From contig JBFXJF010000010.1 in NCBI GenBank assembly GCA_050175155.1, positions 13,021 to 77,020 on the forward strand: a DNA stretch of 64,000 bases, in the 5' to 3' direction. The notes beneath the pieces were generated by a model, which ran no database searches, was not told the origin of the DNA, and saw nothing but the letters and a program-made list of their open reading frames with translations. Source of the stretch: JBFXJF01 sp050175155. GTDB lineage: Bacteria; Bacillota; Bacilli; Tepidibacillales; Tepidibacillaceae. Shown here one piece after another: positions 43,472 to 52,513 of the stretch (positions are counted from its first letter, which is position 1; each line of letters opens with the position of its first letter). A program made the translations under genes and the position numbers.

Positions 43472-43627
43472 TTAGAAGAAGATTTTAAATAATTGATATC
43501 CTAGATATATCCCTACTATGCCCATTACACCTGCTAGTGCGGGAGGAGCTGGTATTGGTAACTTGAATAATCCAAAAATAAAGCCAACTATTAATCCACT
43601 TAATGTTGCTAATAAAACTTCTTTCAT
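43472..43627 (-). CDS. XapX-domain small membrane protein
   Basis: This 51-residue protein (MKEVLLATLSGLIVGFIFG...) has two hydrophobic helices joined by the proline-rich turn KLPIPAPPALAGVMGIVG, the pattern of the XapX domain. The function of this family is unknown. It lies 12 bp after the ywiB stop, with only a weak ribosome site, so it may depend on translational coupling. Confidence 0.75.
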   Translation of the reverse strand: MKEVLLATLSGLIVGFIFGLFKLPIPAPPALAGVMGIVGIYLGYQLFKIFF

Positions 43628-43639
43628 ATTATTATCTCA

Positions 43640-44071
43640 TTAACCAATATAAGTTACCTCCAATGTATACTTCCCACTAATTTGACTACTAATTTTCATG
43701 TTATAAACCAAATATATTTTACCGCCATCTTCGTTGTCAATTATAGCTATATCATTTGTAATTGTTTCTAAGTTAATATTCCCAAATGGTCCCTTATATT
43801 CACTTAGATAGGTATATCCTTCTTGAAATACTTGTTTCATTTTTATATCACCTTGTCTAACTAATGTAACTATGTAAGGTGTATAATATTTATTCCACTT
43901 AATAATAGTCCAAGTATTTCCAAGCTCCTGTTTAGGATTATCCTTATATCTTAAAAAACAATCATTCCCTTTAAAATATAATACACCGCTATATTGATTA
44001 CTCATTGTTTCTTTAACTTCGTTTTCATAGTCTATAATTGTCGTAACTAAGATTTTTACTTCCCTAGACAT
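43640..44071 (-). CDS. ywiB: DUF1934 beta-barrel protein (YwiB type)
   Basis: This 143-residue protein of the DUF1934 family is predicted to be a small beta barrel of the calycin kind. Recognisable segments are SGVLYFKGNDCFLRYKD and GTYTLEVTY-type sequence near the C terminus (here GKYTLEVTYIG). No activity is known. The ATG at 44071 overlaps the speB stop. In B. subtilis ywiB precedes argS; here it follows speEB. Confidence 0.75.
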   Translation of the reverse strand: MSREVKILVTTIIDYENEVKETMSNQYSGVLYFKGNDCFLRYKDNPKQELGNTWTIIKWNKYYTPYIVTLVRQGDIKMKQVFQEGYTYLSEYKGPFGNINLETITNDIAIIDNEDGGKIYLVYNMKISSQISGKYTLEVTYIG

Positions 44072-44927
44072 TAGCAACCAAAAGTATTTCTCTTACCAAT
44101 TTTGCGGCTAAGATAGATGTCTGGTCTGCGATATCATATATTGGAGCAACTTCTACAATGTCTGCACCAATAATATTTAATTTGACCATTTCGTGAATGG
44201 CCGCTAACATTTCTACAGAAGTTATCCCTCCTGACTCTAATGTACCAGTTCCTGGTGCAAATGCTGGATCTAGTACGTCTATGTCAATAGTTAAATATAC
44301 CGGTCTGCCTAATACCTGTGGAATAGCTTTTTGTACTGACTCTAAAACTGTGTATGGATAAAAGTTAAGATTGTTTTTAGCAAAAACAAATTCTTCTTTT
44401 AACCCTGATCGAATTCCAAATTGATATACATTCTTTCCACCTATAAGATCAACAATTTTACGAATAGGCGTTGAATGGGATAAAGTTTCCCCTTCATAAT
44501 TACTCCTTAAGTCTGTATGTGCATCAAAATGAAATAGAACCATATCGGGATATTTTTTATATATTTCCCTTACTATAGGCCACGTAACTAAATGTTCTCC
44601 CCCTAATCCTAGCGGAAATTTACCATCTTTAATTATCTTCGCAACATAATCACCAATTATATTAATACTTTTTTCAGGATTTCCAAAAGGTAATGGAATA
44701 TCCCCCGCATCAAAATATTTAATCTCAGATAAATCTCTGTCTAGATAGGGGCTATATTCCTCTAGGACAATTGAAACCTCTCTAATTTTTTTTGGACCAA
44801 ACCTAGAACCAGGTCGAAAACTAGCAGTGAAATCCATCGGCATTCCATATATTACTGTATCAGATTGTTGGTAATCCGGACAAGATGCCATAAAAACGTT
44901 CCCAGAGTATGCTTCATCAAATTTCAT
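44064..44927 (-). CDS. speB: Agmatinase
   Basis: This 287-residue ureohydrolase converts agmatine to putrescine and urea. The binuclear manganese site is complete: GGEHLVT, HFDAHTDLR and TIDIDVLDPAFAPGTGT. It lies 5 bp after speE, forming the two-step route to spermidine known from B. subtilis speE-speB. No arginine decarboxylase gene lies in the window. Confidence 0.95.
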   Translation of the reverse strand: MKFDEAYSGNVFMASCPDYQQSDTVIYGMPMDFTASFRPGSRFGPKKIREVSIVLEEYSPYLDRDLSEIKYFDAGDIPLPFGNPEKSINIIGDYVAKIIKDGKFPLGLGGEHLVTWPIVREIYKKYPDMVLFHFDAHTDLRSNYEGETLSHSTPIRKIVDLIGGKNVYQFGIRSGLKEEFVFAKNNLNFYPYTVLESVQKAIPQVLGRPVYLTIDIDVLDPAFAPGTGTLESGGITSVEMLAAIHEMVKLNIIGADIVEVAPIYDIADQTSILAAKLVREILLVANV

Positions 44928-44932
44928 TCTAT

Positions 44933-45763
44933 TTACTCCTTTGTTAAATCTTCAACAAATTTAGGAAGTTGAAAAATTGATTTATGAATCTGTTTTGTAT
45001 AATATTTTGTATTTAAGTCAATTATTCCTTCCTCACTAACTTCTAATGGATCATATTTCTTTGAACCAATTGTAAAACTCCACAATCCGCTTGGGTAAGT
45101 AGGTATGCTAACTGTATATAATCTTGTAATCGGAAAAATAGAATTAATATCCTTAAAAACCCTTCTTATTAATTCTTGATTAAACCACGGCGATTCAGTT
45201 TGTGCAACCAATATGCCATCCTCTTTTAAGCACTCAGATATGCTTTGATAAAAACCTTTTTCGAAAAGTCCAACCGCTGGACCTATTGGTTCTGTAGAAT
45301 CAACCATAATAATGTCAAACTCGCTTTTATGGTCATTAATATATTTAATGCCATCTACTACTTGAATATCTACTCGCTGATCATCAAGAGCACTAGCTAT
45401 TTGAGGGAGAAATTGTTTTGATGTTTCAATAACCCTTCCATCTATTTCTGCCAACACGGCTTTTTCAACAGTAGGGTGCTTTAAAATTTCCCTAATGGCA
45501 CCTCCGTCACCGCCTCCAACAACTAAGACTTTCTTCGGACAAGGGTGAGTATTTAAAGCAACATGTGTTATCATCTCGTGATAAACAAATTCGTCTGCAT
45601 CGGTAGTCATAACCATTCCATCCAAAACCAACATTTTCCCAAATTGATTAGTCTCGATTATGTCTAACTTCTGAAAATTGGTAACCTCCGTGTGAATTGT
45701 GCGCGATATCTTCGTTGTAATGCCGTGATTTGCTGTTTGTTTTTCCGTATACCATAATTCCAT
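44933..45763 (-). CDS. speE: Spermidine synthase
   Basis: This 276-residue aminopropyltransferase makes spermidine from putrescine and decarboxylated SAM. Typical segments are the gate-keeping VYHEMITHVALNTHP, VLVVGGGDGGAIREIL and the catalytic MVDSTEPIGPA. The ATG at 45763 (MELWYTEKQT) follows GGATG at 8 bp. A GTG three codons upstream is less well placed. It starts the operon speE-speB-ywiB-xapX. Confidence 0.95.
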   Translation of the reverse strand: MELWYTEKQTANHGITTKISRTIHTEVTNFQKLDIIETNQFGKMLVLDGMVMTTDADEFVYHEMITHVALNTHPCPKKVLVVGGGDGGAIREILKHPTVEKAVLAEIDGRVIETSKQFLPQIASALDDQRVDIQVVDGIKYINDHKSEFDIIMVDSTEPIGPAVGLFEKGFYQSISECLKEDGILVAQTESPWFNQELIRRVFKDINSIFPITRLYTVSIPTYPSGLWSFTIGSKKYDPLEVSEEGIIDLNTKYYTKQIHKSIFQLPKFVEDLTKE

Positions 45764-45914
45764 GTATATCACATCCTAATTTAGTATATTTTTAGACTTC
45801 CCATTTTCCTTTATAAAATATCAAGTTGTATTATATAGAATTAGTATAGTATAAGGCAATATTTTTTTACCAATAATAGAATAAAAACTATTATTATTTT
45901 GAAAAGAGGGACAA

Positions 45915-47972
45915 ATGAGTAATTACAATGAGCCAAATGATTTGATATTAGTACGTTTTTTAAAGTTTATAAAGAAAACAATTAATTTCGCTATTATCGG
46001 ATTTATTATAGCTGGTAGCTTAGCAATTCTATTAATCTTATATTTGCAATCACTTCCACTACTTAATACTACAACTGAGCAAACAACCTTTATTTACTCT
46101 ATGGATGGCACAGTACTTGATGATTTACATTCTGTTGAGAATAGAGTCTATGTACCACTTTCCAAAATTCCTCAATCTTTAATTGATGCAACTATTGCTA
46201 TTGAGGACCGTAAATTTTACAGCCATTTCGGTTTTGATCTATTCAGAATTGGAGGAGCACTTATTGAAGATATTAAACATAACTCAAAGGTTCAAGGTGC
46301 AAGTACAATTACACAGCAACTAGCAAAAAATTTATACTTATCTTTAGATAAAACTTGGGAACGTAAGTTTAAAGAAATTTTATTAGCCATTCAATTGGAA
46401 CTTCAATATAGTAAAAAAGAAATACTAGAGTTGTATTTAAATGAAATATACTTTGGCTATTCGACTAACGGTGTCCAAATGGCAGCTAAAACTTACTTTG
46501 ATAAGGATGTTAGTGAGCTTAGTTTAGCTGAAAGTTCTATGTTAGCTGGTATTCCTAAAGGACCGGCATATTACTCTCCTTTTAGTAATATGGATAATGC
46601 CAAGGCAAGACAAAAGCTTGTATTAACTGCGATGGTTAATGAAAATTATATTACAAAGGAAGAAGCGGATATAGCTTACGAAACAAACCTTGTTTTTAAG
46701 AACTCTAATATAAAGAATTATCCTACACAAGCACCATACTTTAGGGATTACGTTATAACAATCTTAAAAACACAACACGGATTTACTGATGAAGATATTT
46801 ATACTGGAGGATTAAAGGTCTATACTACTTTGGATTCAAAAATCCAAAGTTCTGCTGAGGAAACAATTTCAAAATACCTTTTTGATAAAAATGAATTGCA
46901 GGTTGCTTTAATTAGTATAGAACCTAGCACTGGGTATATTAAAGCTATGGTCGGCGGTCGTGATTACACTGAAAGCCAGTATAATCGTGTATTTGCTTAT
47001 AGACAGCCTGGTTCATCGTTTAAACCAATATTATATTTGGCAGCTTTGGAAAATGGTTTTACTCCTGTTTCAAAGTTTATTAGTGAGCCAACTGTTTTTA
47101 CTTTTTCTAATAATAAAACATATGAACCCTCAAATTATGGAGATAGTTATCCATATAAGGAAATAGATTTAAGATATGCTTTAACCCATTCTGATAATAT
47201 ATATGCTGTTAAAACTCACCTTGAAATAGGCATGGATAAACTTGTTGATATGAGTAAGAAATTAGGCATAAATGCAGTTTTGGAGGCATATCCTTCTCTA
47301 GCCTTAGGAAGTCAAGAGGTCTCTCCCTTTGATATGACAAAAGCCTACGGAGTAATTGCTAATAATGGTAAAGCAATTCAGCCAATTGCAATCCTAAAAA
47401 TCTTAGATAAGAACGGTAATACCATTTATGAAAATAAAGAAACAGTAGAAACCCAGGTAATATTAGATACAACTGCCTTTACGATGACCTATTTAATGGA
47501 GGGTGTATTTGAAGCTGGAGGTACTGGATTCAATGTATCTGATTTAATTAAAAGACCTGTTGCTGGTAAAACGGGAACGACCGATTATGATTCATGGTTA
47601 ATCGGCTATACTCCACTACTTGTAACTACTTTATGGACAGGTTATGACCAAAATCAACTACTAGTTGGTGATGACGCTTATCTTGCTAAAACAATTTGGG
47701 CGGAGTATATGGAGAAGGCACATGAAGGTATTGCACCACAATTATTCAAAGTGCCCGATGGAATAATAAGTATGTATGTATGTTCTGAAACAGGGGATAT
47801 TGCTACTACCGCTTGTCCTAATCCTAGATTAGAAGCCTTTGTTGAGGGAACAGAACCCACCGAGTATTGTAAGATACATAGTAATATTGATCAAAACCCA
47901 ATTCCTTTGGATGGTGAAACCACTAATTCTTCTTCTTTATGGAACAAGTTTAAATATTGGTGGAATAATTAA
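45915..47972 (+). CDS. Class A penicillin-binding protein (PbpG-like)
   Basis: This 685-residue bifunctional peptidoglycan synthase has a membrane helix (about residues 20-42), a GT51 glycosyltransferase domain (ATIAIEDRKFYSHFGFD, GASTITQQLAKNLYLS) and a transpeptidase domain with Ser in PGSSFKP (about 367), SDN and KTGT (about 550). The length is close to B. subtilis PbpG (691), which acts in spore wall formation, and pbpG is also next to speE-speB there. Orthology is inferred from that. It is divergent from speE, with a 151-bp spacer. Confidence 0.93.
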   Translation: MSNYNEPNDLILVRFLKFIKKTINFAIIGFIIAGSLAILLILYLQSLPLLNTTTEQTTFIYSMDGTVLDDLHSVENRVYVPLSKIPQSLIDATIAIEDRKFYSHFGFDLFRIGGALIEDIKHNSKVQGASTITQQLAKNLYLSLDKTWERKFKEILLAIQLELQYSKKEILELYLNEIYFGYSTNGVQMAAKTYFDKDVSELSLAESSMLAGIPKGPAYYSPFSNMDNAKARQKLVLTAMVNENYITKEEADIAYETNLVFKNSNIKNYPTQAPYFRDYVITILKTQHGFTDEDIYTGGLKVYTTLDSKIQSSAEETISKYLFDKNELQVALISIEPSTGYIKAMVGGRDYTESQYNRVFAYRQPGSSFKPILYLAALENGFTPVSKFISEPTVFTFSNNKTYEPSNYGDSYPYKEIDLRYALTHSDNIYAVKTHLEIGMDKLVDMSKKLGINAVLEAYPSLALGSQEVSPFDMTKAYGVIANNGKAIQPIAILKILDKNGNTIYENKETVETQVILDTTAFTMTYLMEGVFEAGGTGFNVSDLIKRPVAGKTGTTDYDSWLIGYTPLLVTTLWTGYDQNQLLVGDDAYLAKTIWAEYMEKAHEGIAPQLFKVPDGIISMYVCSETGDIATTACPNPRLEAFVEGTEPTEYCKIHSNIDQNPIPLDGETTNSSSLWNKFKYWWNN

Positions 47973-48132
47973 AGTTGATAAAATATTTAACCTCTTGATA
48001 TAATCTACTTAAAATTTGAAACTATTCTTTTCATTGCTCGTAAGATATTATGTATTGGAAAAGTAAATTTATTATTTTGATGATTATATTTTTATTATAA
48101 TTATGATAAAAATTCATGGAGGTAAAAATAAG

Positions 48133-48810
48133 ATGGATTCTTTTATATGGATATTATTAATTGCATCCTTTGGTTTAATTTTTTGGGCTCAATATAAGGT
48201 TAAAAGTAATTATAAAAAATGGTCGGTGGTAACTACTTCATCTGGGATAACTGGCGAACATGCAGCTAGAAAATTATTAGATATAAACGGTCTTTTTGAT
48301 GTTGATGTGGAGCCAGTCAAGGGTACTCTAACTGATCATTATGATCCAACTAAACGTGTAGTTAGACTATCAAACGATGTTTTTTACGGCAACTCTATTT
48401 CTTCACTATCAATTGCGTCTCATGAAGTAGGCCATGCAATACAACATAAGGAAAGTTATAGTATGTTAGTTATAAGACATAAAATGGCCCCAGTTCTAAA
48501 GTTTACATCTGGGCTTGCACCTGTTCTTATTATTGGAGGCTTTTTATTTGAAGCATTTAACCTTATTGGATTAGGTATTGTTTTTTTTGCTACTGTTGTT
48601 GTCTTCCAACTAGTTACTTTACCAGTAGAGTTTAATGCTTCTAGTAGAGCTAGAGGTCTAATAGTAGCTGAAGGCTTTATTAATTCCAATGAAGAAAAAG
48701 GAGTTCAACAGGTTTTAAATGCCGCTGCGTTAACTTATGTGGCGTCAGCACTATACGCAACTTTGGAGTTACTTAGGTATATAATGATTTTCTCTAGGAT
48801 GAGAGATTAA
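48133..48810 (+). CDS. YugP-type membrane zinc metalloprotease
   Basis: This 225-residue membrane protein has the zinc motif HEVGHAIQH (about residues 97-105), three to four helices and the conserved GEHAARKLLDINGL near the N terminus. YugP-like peptidases are widespread in Firmicutes but have no known substrate. The ATG at 48133 follows a GGAGG site; the frame starts 30 bp earlier at a codon without one. It converges on the ytqA-type gene with a shared terminator. Confidence 0.88.
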   Translation: MDSFIWILLIASFGLIFWAQYKVKSNYKKWSVVTTSSGITGEHAARKLLDINGLFDVDVEPVKGTLTDHYDPTKRVVRLSNDVFYGNSISSLSIASHEVGHAIQHKESYSMLVIRHKMAPVLKFTSGLAPVLIIGGFLFEAFNLIGLGIVFFATVVVFQLVTLPVEFNASSRARGLIVAEGFINSNEEKGVQQVLNAAALTYVASALYATLELLRYIMIFSRMRD

Positions 48811-48818
48811 CTAGAATA

Positions 48819-48833
48819 CTTTCAACAATCTGA
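48819..48833 (+). repeat. Terminator-adjacent motif copy (CTTTCAACAATCTGA)
   Basis: This sequence directly precedes the hairpin at 48834. It differs from the element end CTTTTTCAACAGTCTGA by a shorter T run and one base. Confidence 0.5.
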
Positions 48834-48850
48834 GTCCCCTTTTAGGGGAC
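48834..48850. terminator. Bidirectional terminator between converging genes
   Basis: GTCCCC pairs with GGGGAC around a TTTTA loop. On the plus strand TTTTACGTTT follows. It serves the metalloprotease gene and possibly the ytqA-type gene. Confidence 0.75.
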
Positions 48851-48852
48851 TT

Positions 48853-49809
48853 TTACGTTTGAATATTATAATATTTACCCTGCCACGTATCTCTTTTTAA
48901 CAATTCTTTATCTATCCCATTTAAGACTTCCCATTTTTTTAATGTCCATAATGGTTCTATGAGAAGATCGGGGGGGCCATCCCCCGTTAAACGATGTATT
49001 ACCATTTCGGGTGGTAGAATCTCTAATATCTCAACTAATAATTCTATATACTCTTCTCGACTCATAAATTGCAATAAACCTTTTTCATATAGCTTTATCA
49101 TTGGAGTCTCTTTTAGCAAATGGAGCATATGTATTTTAATTCCTTGAATAGGTAACTTTGCTACAATCTTCGCTGTTTCCAACATATCCTCTTTATTTTC
49201 CCCTGGTAGGTTCAAAATAATATGGACAACTACATTTATATTTCTTTCTCTTAACTTTTGAACACCCTCTATAAATGTTTGGAATCCATGACCTCTATTT
49301 ATTAATTTTTGAGTTTTATCGTGTACTGTTTGTAAACCCAATTCTACCCATAAATAGGTTTCTTTATTTATATCCTCTAATACATCTAATACATCATCAG
49401 GCAAGCAATCAGGACGTGTTGCAATTGCTAATCCTACAACTTTATCTTCTTTTAATATTGTCTTATACATCACCTCTAATTCATCTGCAGGCGCGTAGGT
49501 GCTTGTAAATGCTTGGAAATACCCGATGTATTTAGCATTTGGCCATTTCTTATGCATCTGTTGACTAATTTCAAAAAATTGTTGTTCTAAATCTTTGTAT
49601 CGATCTCCGGCAAAATCACCCGATCCCCTTGAACTACAGAATATACAACCCCCGTAAGCAGCTGTACCATCTCGATTAGGACAAGTAAATCCTCCATCCA
49701 ATGATACTTTAAACACTTTTTCTCTATATAGGTTTCGGTAGTAATAATTAATAGTATGATATCTTTTATTGTCCCAAAGTAATGGTGCGTTAGTCTGTTG
49801 ACTTTTCAT
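48853..49809 (-). CDS. TIGR01212-family radical SAM protein (YtqA-like)
   Basis: This protein of about 318 residues has a radical SAM core with cysteines in FTCPNRDGTAAYGGCIFCSS, the family's widely spaced cluster motif. The substrate of the TIGR01212 family is not established; a tRNA or small-molecule modification is often supposed. I prefer the start MKSQQTNAPLLWD at 49809, preceded by GGGAGG at a rather long 14 bp. A start at 49854 lacks a ribosome site. A terminator-like hairpin lies upstream in the same orientation. Confidence 0.88.
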   Translation of the reverse strand: MKSQQTNAPLLWDNKRYHTINYYYRNLYREKVFKVSLDGGFTCPNRDGTAAYGGCIFCSSRGSGDFAGDRYKDLEQQFFEISQQMHKKWPNAKYIGYFQAFTSTYAPADELEVMYKTILKEDKVVGLAIATRPDCLPDDVLDVLEDINKETYLWVELGLQTVHDKTQKLINRGHGFQTFIEGVQKLRERNINVVVHIILNLPGENKEDMLETAKIVAKLPIQGIKIHMLHLLKETPMIKLYEKGLLQFMSREEYIELLVEILEILPPEMVIHRLTGDGPPDLLIEPLWTLKKWEVLNGIDKELLKRDTWQGKYYNIQT

Positions 49810-49884
49810 TTTAAAATATTCTGCCTCCCAAGTTACGGTTAATAATAGACTCATCTTATCATACTACTTGAACAAAATAAAAAG

Positions 49885-49907
49885 TCCCTTCTATTTTCAA
49901 GAAGGGA
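49885..49907 (-). terminator. Terminator-like hairpin upstream of the ytqA-type gene
   Basis: TCCCTTCT pairs with AGAAGGGA across 7 nt and is followed on the minus strand by CTTTTTATTTTG. It points into the ytqA-type gene, with no gene behind it. The rest of 49910-50154 is AT-rich; I see no gene in it beyond a dyad AACTAA...TTAGTT near 49935-49955. Confidence 0.6.
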
Positions 49908-50154
49908 TTAAGGGGAAGGGCATATATTGAACAACTAACATTTACATTAGTTCATATATATCAAATTAAAATTTAATCGTCTAAGCTTTTCTTATCTAAA
50001 TGAAATATATACCGCTTAATTGATTTGAGCAACATACTTCACAAAATATTCTTTCTTTATTCAATATTTTGACATAATATTTTTATTTTTAGGTATAAAG
50101 TTTTTTTATTATGAAACTATAAATATTATCAGTTAATTAAGGAGGGAAATAAAA

Positions 50155-50334
50155 TTGAATTTAAACCGTGCAGAAGAAATTATAAACTCGGAAAAAACTA
50201 TTGATGTATTTTATAATAATCATTCGGTATGGATTGACAATCTAAATTTTACTAATCAAACGGCTGAAGTAACTGTTAATAATGGAGAACATTTAGAAAT
50301 TCCTTTAACAGAATTAAAAGAAGCTGAAAATTGA
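50155..50334 (+). CDS. sspH: H-type small acid-soluble spore protein
   Basis: This 59-residue protein starts at a TTG placed 8 bp after AAGGAGGG (MNLNRAEEIINSEKTIDV...). It matches the H-type SASP family in length and in the pattern RAxEI...V.Y.g..VWIDnL...tA.V...n....v.l.EL. SASPs of this type accumulate in the forespore under sigma-G. It is the first of three spore genes in a row (sspH, cwlJ, gerQ). Confidence 0.85.
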   Translation: MNLNRAEEIINSEKTIDVFYNNHSVWIDNLNFTNQTAEVTVNNGEHLEIPLTELKEAEN

Positions 50335-50396
50335 GTCACCAATTATAGCTTCTGAAAATATATTGCTATAGAAGCCTATATGTGTGAGGTGATTAA

Positions 50397-50822
50397 ATGG
50401 CTATAATAAAAACAAACTCTGAGGATATTAAACTATTAGCTAGACTTATGAGGGCAGAAGCTGAAAGTGAAGGTAAATTAGGGATGTTAATGGTTGGAAA
50501 TACGGGTGTTAATCGAATTATTGCCGATTGTTTGGATTTTAAAGGTATAAGAAGTATTAGGGATATGGTCTATCAATCACCCGGAGGTTTTGAAGCTACA
50601 CAAAAGCCATATTTTTACCAAAGAGCACGAGAAAGTGAAATACGTTTGGTGAACCAGGTAATTAAAGGGTGGAAGTATCATCCTGCAAGCAATTCTTTAT
50701 GGTTCTTTAAGCCTGTAGGTGGATGTCCCACCACTTGGTATAATCAACCTAATACTGGACGTTTTAAATCACACTGTTTTTTTCGACCGTATTATGACTC
50801 ATGCCCAAGAATTTATTATTAA
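50397..50822 (+). CDS. cwlJ: Spore cortex-lytic hydrolase CwlJ
   Basis: This 141-residue cell-wall hydrolase of the SleB/CwlJ family degrades spore cortex during germination. Typical segments are LLARLMRAEAESEGKLGMLMVGN with the catalytic glutamate, and the C-terminal NQPNTGRFKSHCFFRP. There is no signal peptide, as in B. subtilis CwlJ, which is made in the mother cell and held in the coat by GerQ. It lies 15 bp before gerQ. Confidence 0.93.
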   Translation: MAIIKTNSEDIKLLARLMRAEAESEGKLGMLMVGNTGVNRIIADCLDFKGIRSIRDMVYQSPGGFEATQKPYFYQRARESEIRLVNQVIKGWKYHPASNSLWFFKPVGGCPTTWYNQPNTGRFKSHCFFRPYYDSCPRIYY

Positions 50823-50837
50823 AAAGGAGCGAACCGC

Positions 50838-51194
50838 ATGAATCAGGATTATTACATGTACTACAACCCTATGTACCAACAATATGATATGCCTATGCAA
50901 CAAACTATACCAATACCACAAGAAGTTGATAGGGGAATTGAGGTCCCGGGACTATTACCTACTGAACAATCTTATATTGAAAATATTTTACGTCTTAATT
51001 TAGGTAAAACGGGAACTTTTTATATGACCTACGAGGGTAGCAATGAGTGGAACTCAAAAATTTTTACCGGTACAATTGAAGCAGCCGGAAGAGATCATAT
51101 TATTATAAGTAACCCTGAGACTGCCCAAAGGGTTCTATTACTAATGGTTAACTTAGATTATGTTACTTTTACCGAGGAGCTTAATTACATCTAA
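50838..51194 (+). CDS. gerQ: Spore coat protein GerQ
   Basis: This 118-residue protein has a Tyr/Gln/Met-rich N terminus (about 1-35) and a conserved C-terminal domain (EQSYIENILRLNLGKTGTFYMTYEGS ending at the ...VTFTEELNYI tail). GerQ is needed to localise CwlJ in the spore coat and is a transglutaminase substrate in B. subtilis. It is shorter than the B. subtilis protein (181), mainly in the N-terminal low-complexity part. AAGGAG precedes the ATG. Confidence 0.92.
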   Translation: MNQDYYMYYNPMYQQYDMPMQQTIPIPQEVDRGIEVPGLLPTEQSYIENILRLNLGKTGTFYMTYEGSNEWNSKIFTGTIEAAGRDHIIISNPETAQRVLLLMVNLDYVTFTEELNYI

Positions 51195-51198
51195 GTAA

Positions 51199-51209
51199 GT
51201 GCCAGGCAC
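51199..51209. repeat. GTGCCAGGCAC palindrome
   Basis: An 11-nt near-perfect palindrome sits just after the gerQ stop. I saw no second copy in the window, so its status as a dispersed repeat is not supported here. Confidence 0.4.
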
Positions 51210-51239
51210 GTCAGTTAGTCAGTTATTAGATTGTTAAAA

Positions 51240-51280
51240 AGATAGAAAACTTCCTTATTTTTAATGGAAGTTTTCTATCT
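51240..51280. terminator. Strong bidirectional terminator between gerQ and panD
   Basis: A perfect 15-bp stem (AGATAGAAAACTTCC / GGAAGTTTTCTATCT) has T tracts at the plus-strand exit (TTTTTAG) and A tracts at the entry. It serves both converging units. Confidence 0.9.
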
Positions 51281-51282
51281 TT

Positions 51283-51663
51283 TTAGATATTTTGTTTTTC
51301 TGACTCTACCCCAATTTTTACCACTTTGTTAAATTCATCAACAAAAACAACCTTGGGAATATGCCTTTTTGCCTCTTCTTCATTTAATAAGCCATAGGTA
51401 ATTATTATTATAACGTCTCCCGCCTGAGCAAGTCTTGCTGCTGCACCGTTTAAGCATATTACTCCACTGCCCTTTTCACCTTCTATAACATATGTCTCTA
51501 ATCTAGCACCATTGTTATTGTTAACTATTTGAACCTTCTGATGTGGAATTATTCCTGCGGTCTCCATTAGTTGAGAATCTATTGTAATACTTCCGACATA
51601 ATTTAGATTTGCCTCTGTTAAGGTTGCTCTATGGATTTTACTAAGCATCATTTCTAATAACAT
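51283..51663 (-). CDS. panD: Aspartate 1-decarboxylase
   Basis: This 126-residue pyruvoyl enzyme makes beta-alanine from aspartate for pantothenate. The self-cleavage site VGSI falls exactly at Gly24-Ser25, supporting the start at 51663, which lies 9 bp after GGAGG. Active-site residues in NGARLETYVIEGEKGSG and ICLNGAAARL are conserved. It is last in panB-panC-panD. Confidence 0.96.
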   Translation of the reverse strand: MLLEMMLSKIHRATLTEANLNYVGSITIDSQLMETAGIIPHQKVQIVNNNNGARLETYVIEGEKGSGVICLNGAAARLAQAGDVIIIITYGLLNEEEAKRHIPKVVFVDEFNKVVKIGVESEKQNI

Positions 51664-51667
51664 CTGA

Positions 51668-52513
51668 TTAAACCTCCATTAATATATTATCAATTAATCT
51701 TGTGCTTCCAAATTTTACAGCAACTGCAATTAAAATATTTCCTTTAATTACTTCCATCCTGTTTAATTTCTCTATATCTACTATTTCAATATATTCAATT
51801 TTTGCTAAATCTTTTTCTATAATTTTCTCTCGTATAAATTTTTTAATCAACTCAGCCCTTTTTTCCCCTTCTTCAATCTTTCCTTTAGCAGCACTTAATG
51901 CTTGATAGATAATAGGGGCCTGTTTTCTTTCCTCTTCGCTTAGATAAACATTTCTTGAACTTAATGCCAGCCCATCCTTTTCTCTTATTATTGGGCATAT
52001 AATTATCTCTGTATCAAAATTCAAATCATTAACCATTTTATTAATTACTTCACATTGTTGAGCATCCTTTTGTCCAAAATACGCTTTGTTCGGCAGAATT
52101 ATATTAAATAATTTAGTTACAATAGTTGTCACACCTTTAAAGTGTCCAGGTCGAGATGCACCACATAATAATTCTGTTAATTCCTTTACTTCTACGTAAG
52201 TATTATAATTTTCAGGATACATCTCACATACTTCAGGAGAGAATATTATATCTGCGCCAGCTTCTTGAGATAATTCCAAGTCTCTCTCTATATTTCTTGG
52301 GTATCTTTCATAATCCTCATTAGGACCAAATTGGGTTGGATTAACAAAAATACTTACTACTACAAGATCATTCTCCTTTGCAGCTTTTGAAATTAGAGAA
52401 AGATGACCCAAGTGTAAAAACCCCATTGTCGGAACTAACCCAATGCTCTTTCCTTCTAAGTGTTGTTTCTTTAGATATGTTTTTGTTTCAGATACTTTGC
52501 TAAATATTATCAT
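51668..52513 (-). CDS. panC: Pantothenate synthetase
   Basis: This 281-residue ATP-dependent ligase joins pantoate and beta-alanine. The nucleotide-binding HxGH is in VPTMGFLHLGHLSLI and the second motif in EKDGLALSSRNVYLS. Its ATG overlaps the panB stop (ATGA). Confidence 0.96.
   Translation of the reverse strand: MIIFSKVSETKTYLKKQHLEGKSIGLVPTMGFLHLGHLSLISKAAKENDLVVVSIFVNPTQFGPNEDYERYPRNIERDLELSQEAGADIIFSPEVCEMYPENYNTYVEVKELTELLCGASRPGHFKGVTTIVTKLFNIILPNKAYFGQKDAQQCEVINKMVNDLNFDTEIIICPIIREKDGLALSSRNVYLSEEERKQAPIIYQALSAAKGKIEEGEKRAELIKKFIREKIIEKDLAKIEYIEIVDIEKLNRMEVIKGNILIAVAVKFGSTRLIDNILMEV

Noticed and set aside
49973..50035. 20-residue minus-strand open frame (MLLKSIKRYIFHLDKKSLDD)
   Set aside because: There is no good ribosome site and no family that I recognise. 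It is noted only because a terminator-like hairpin follows.
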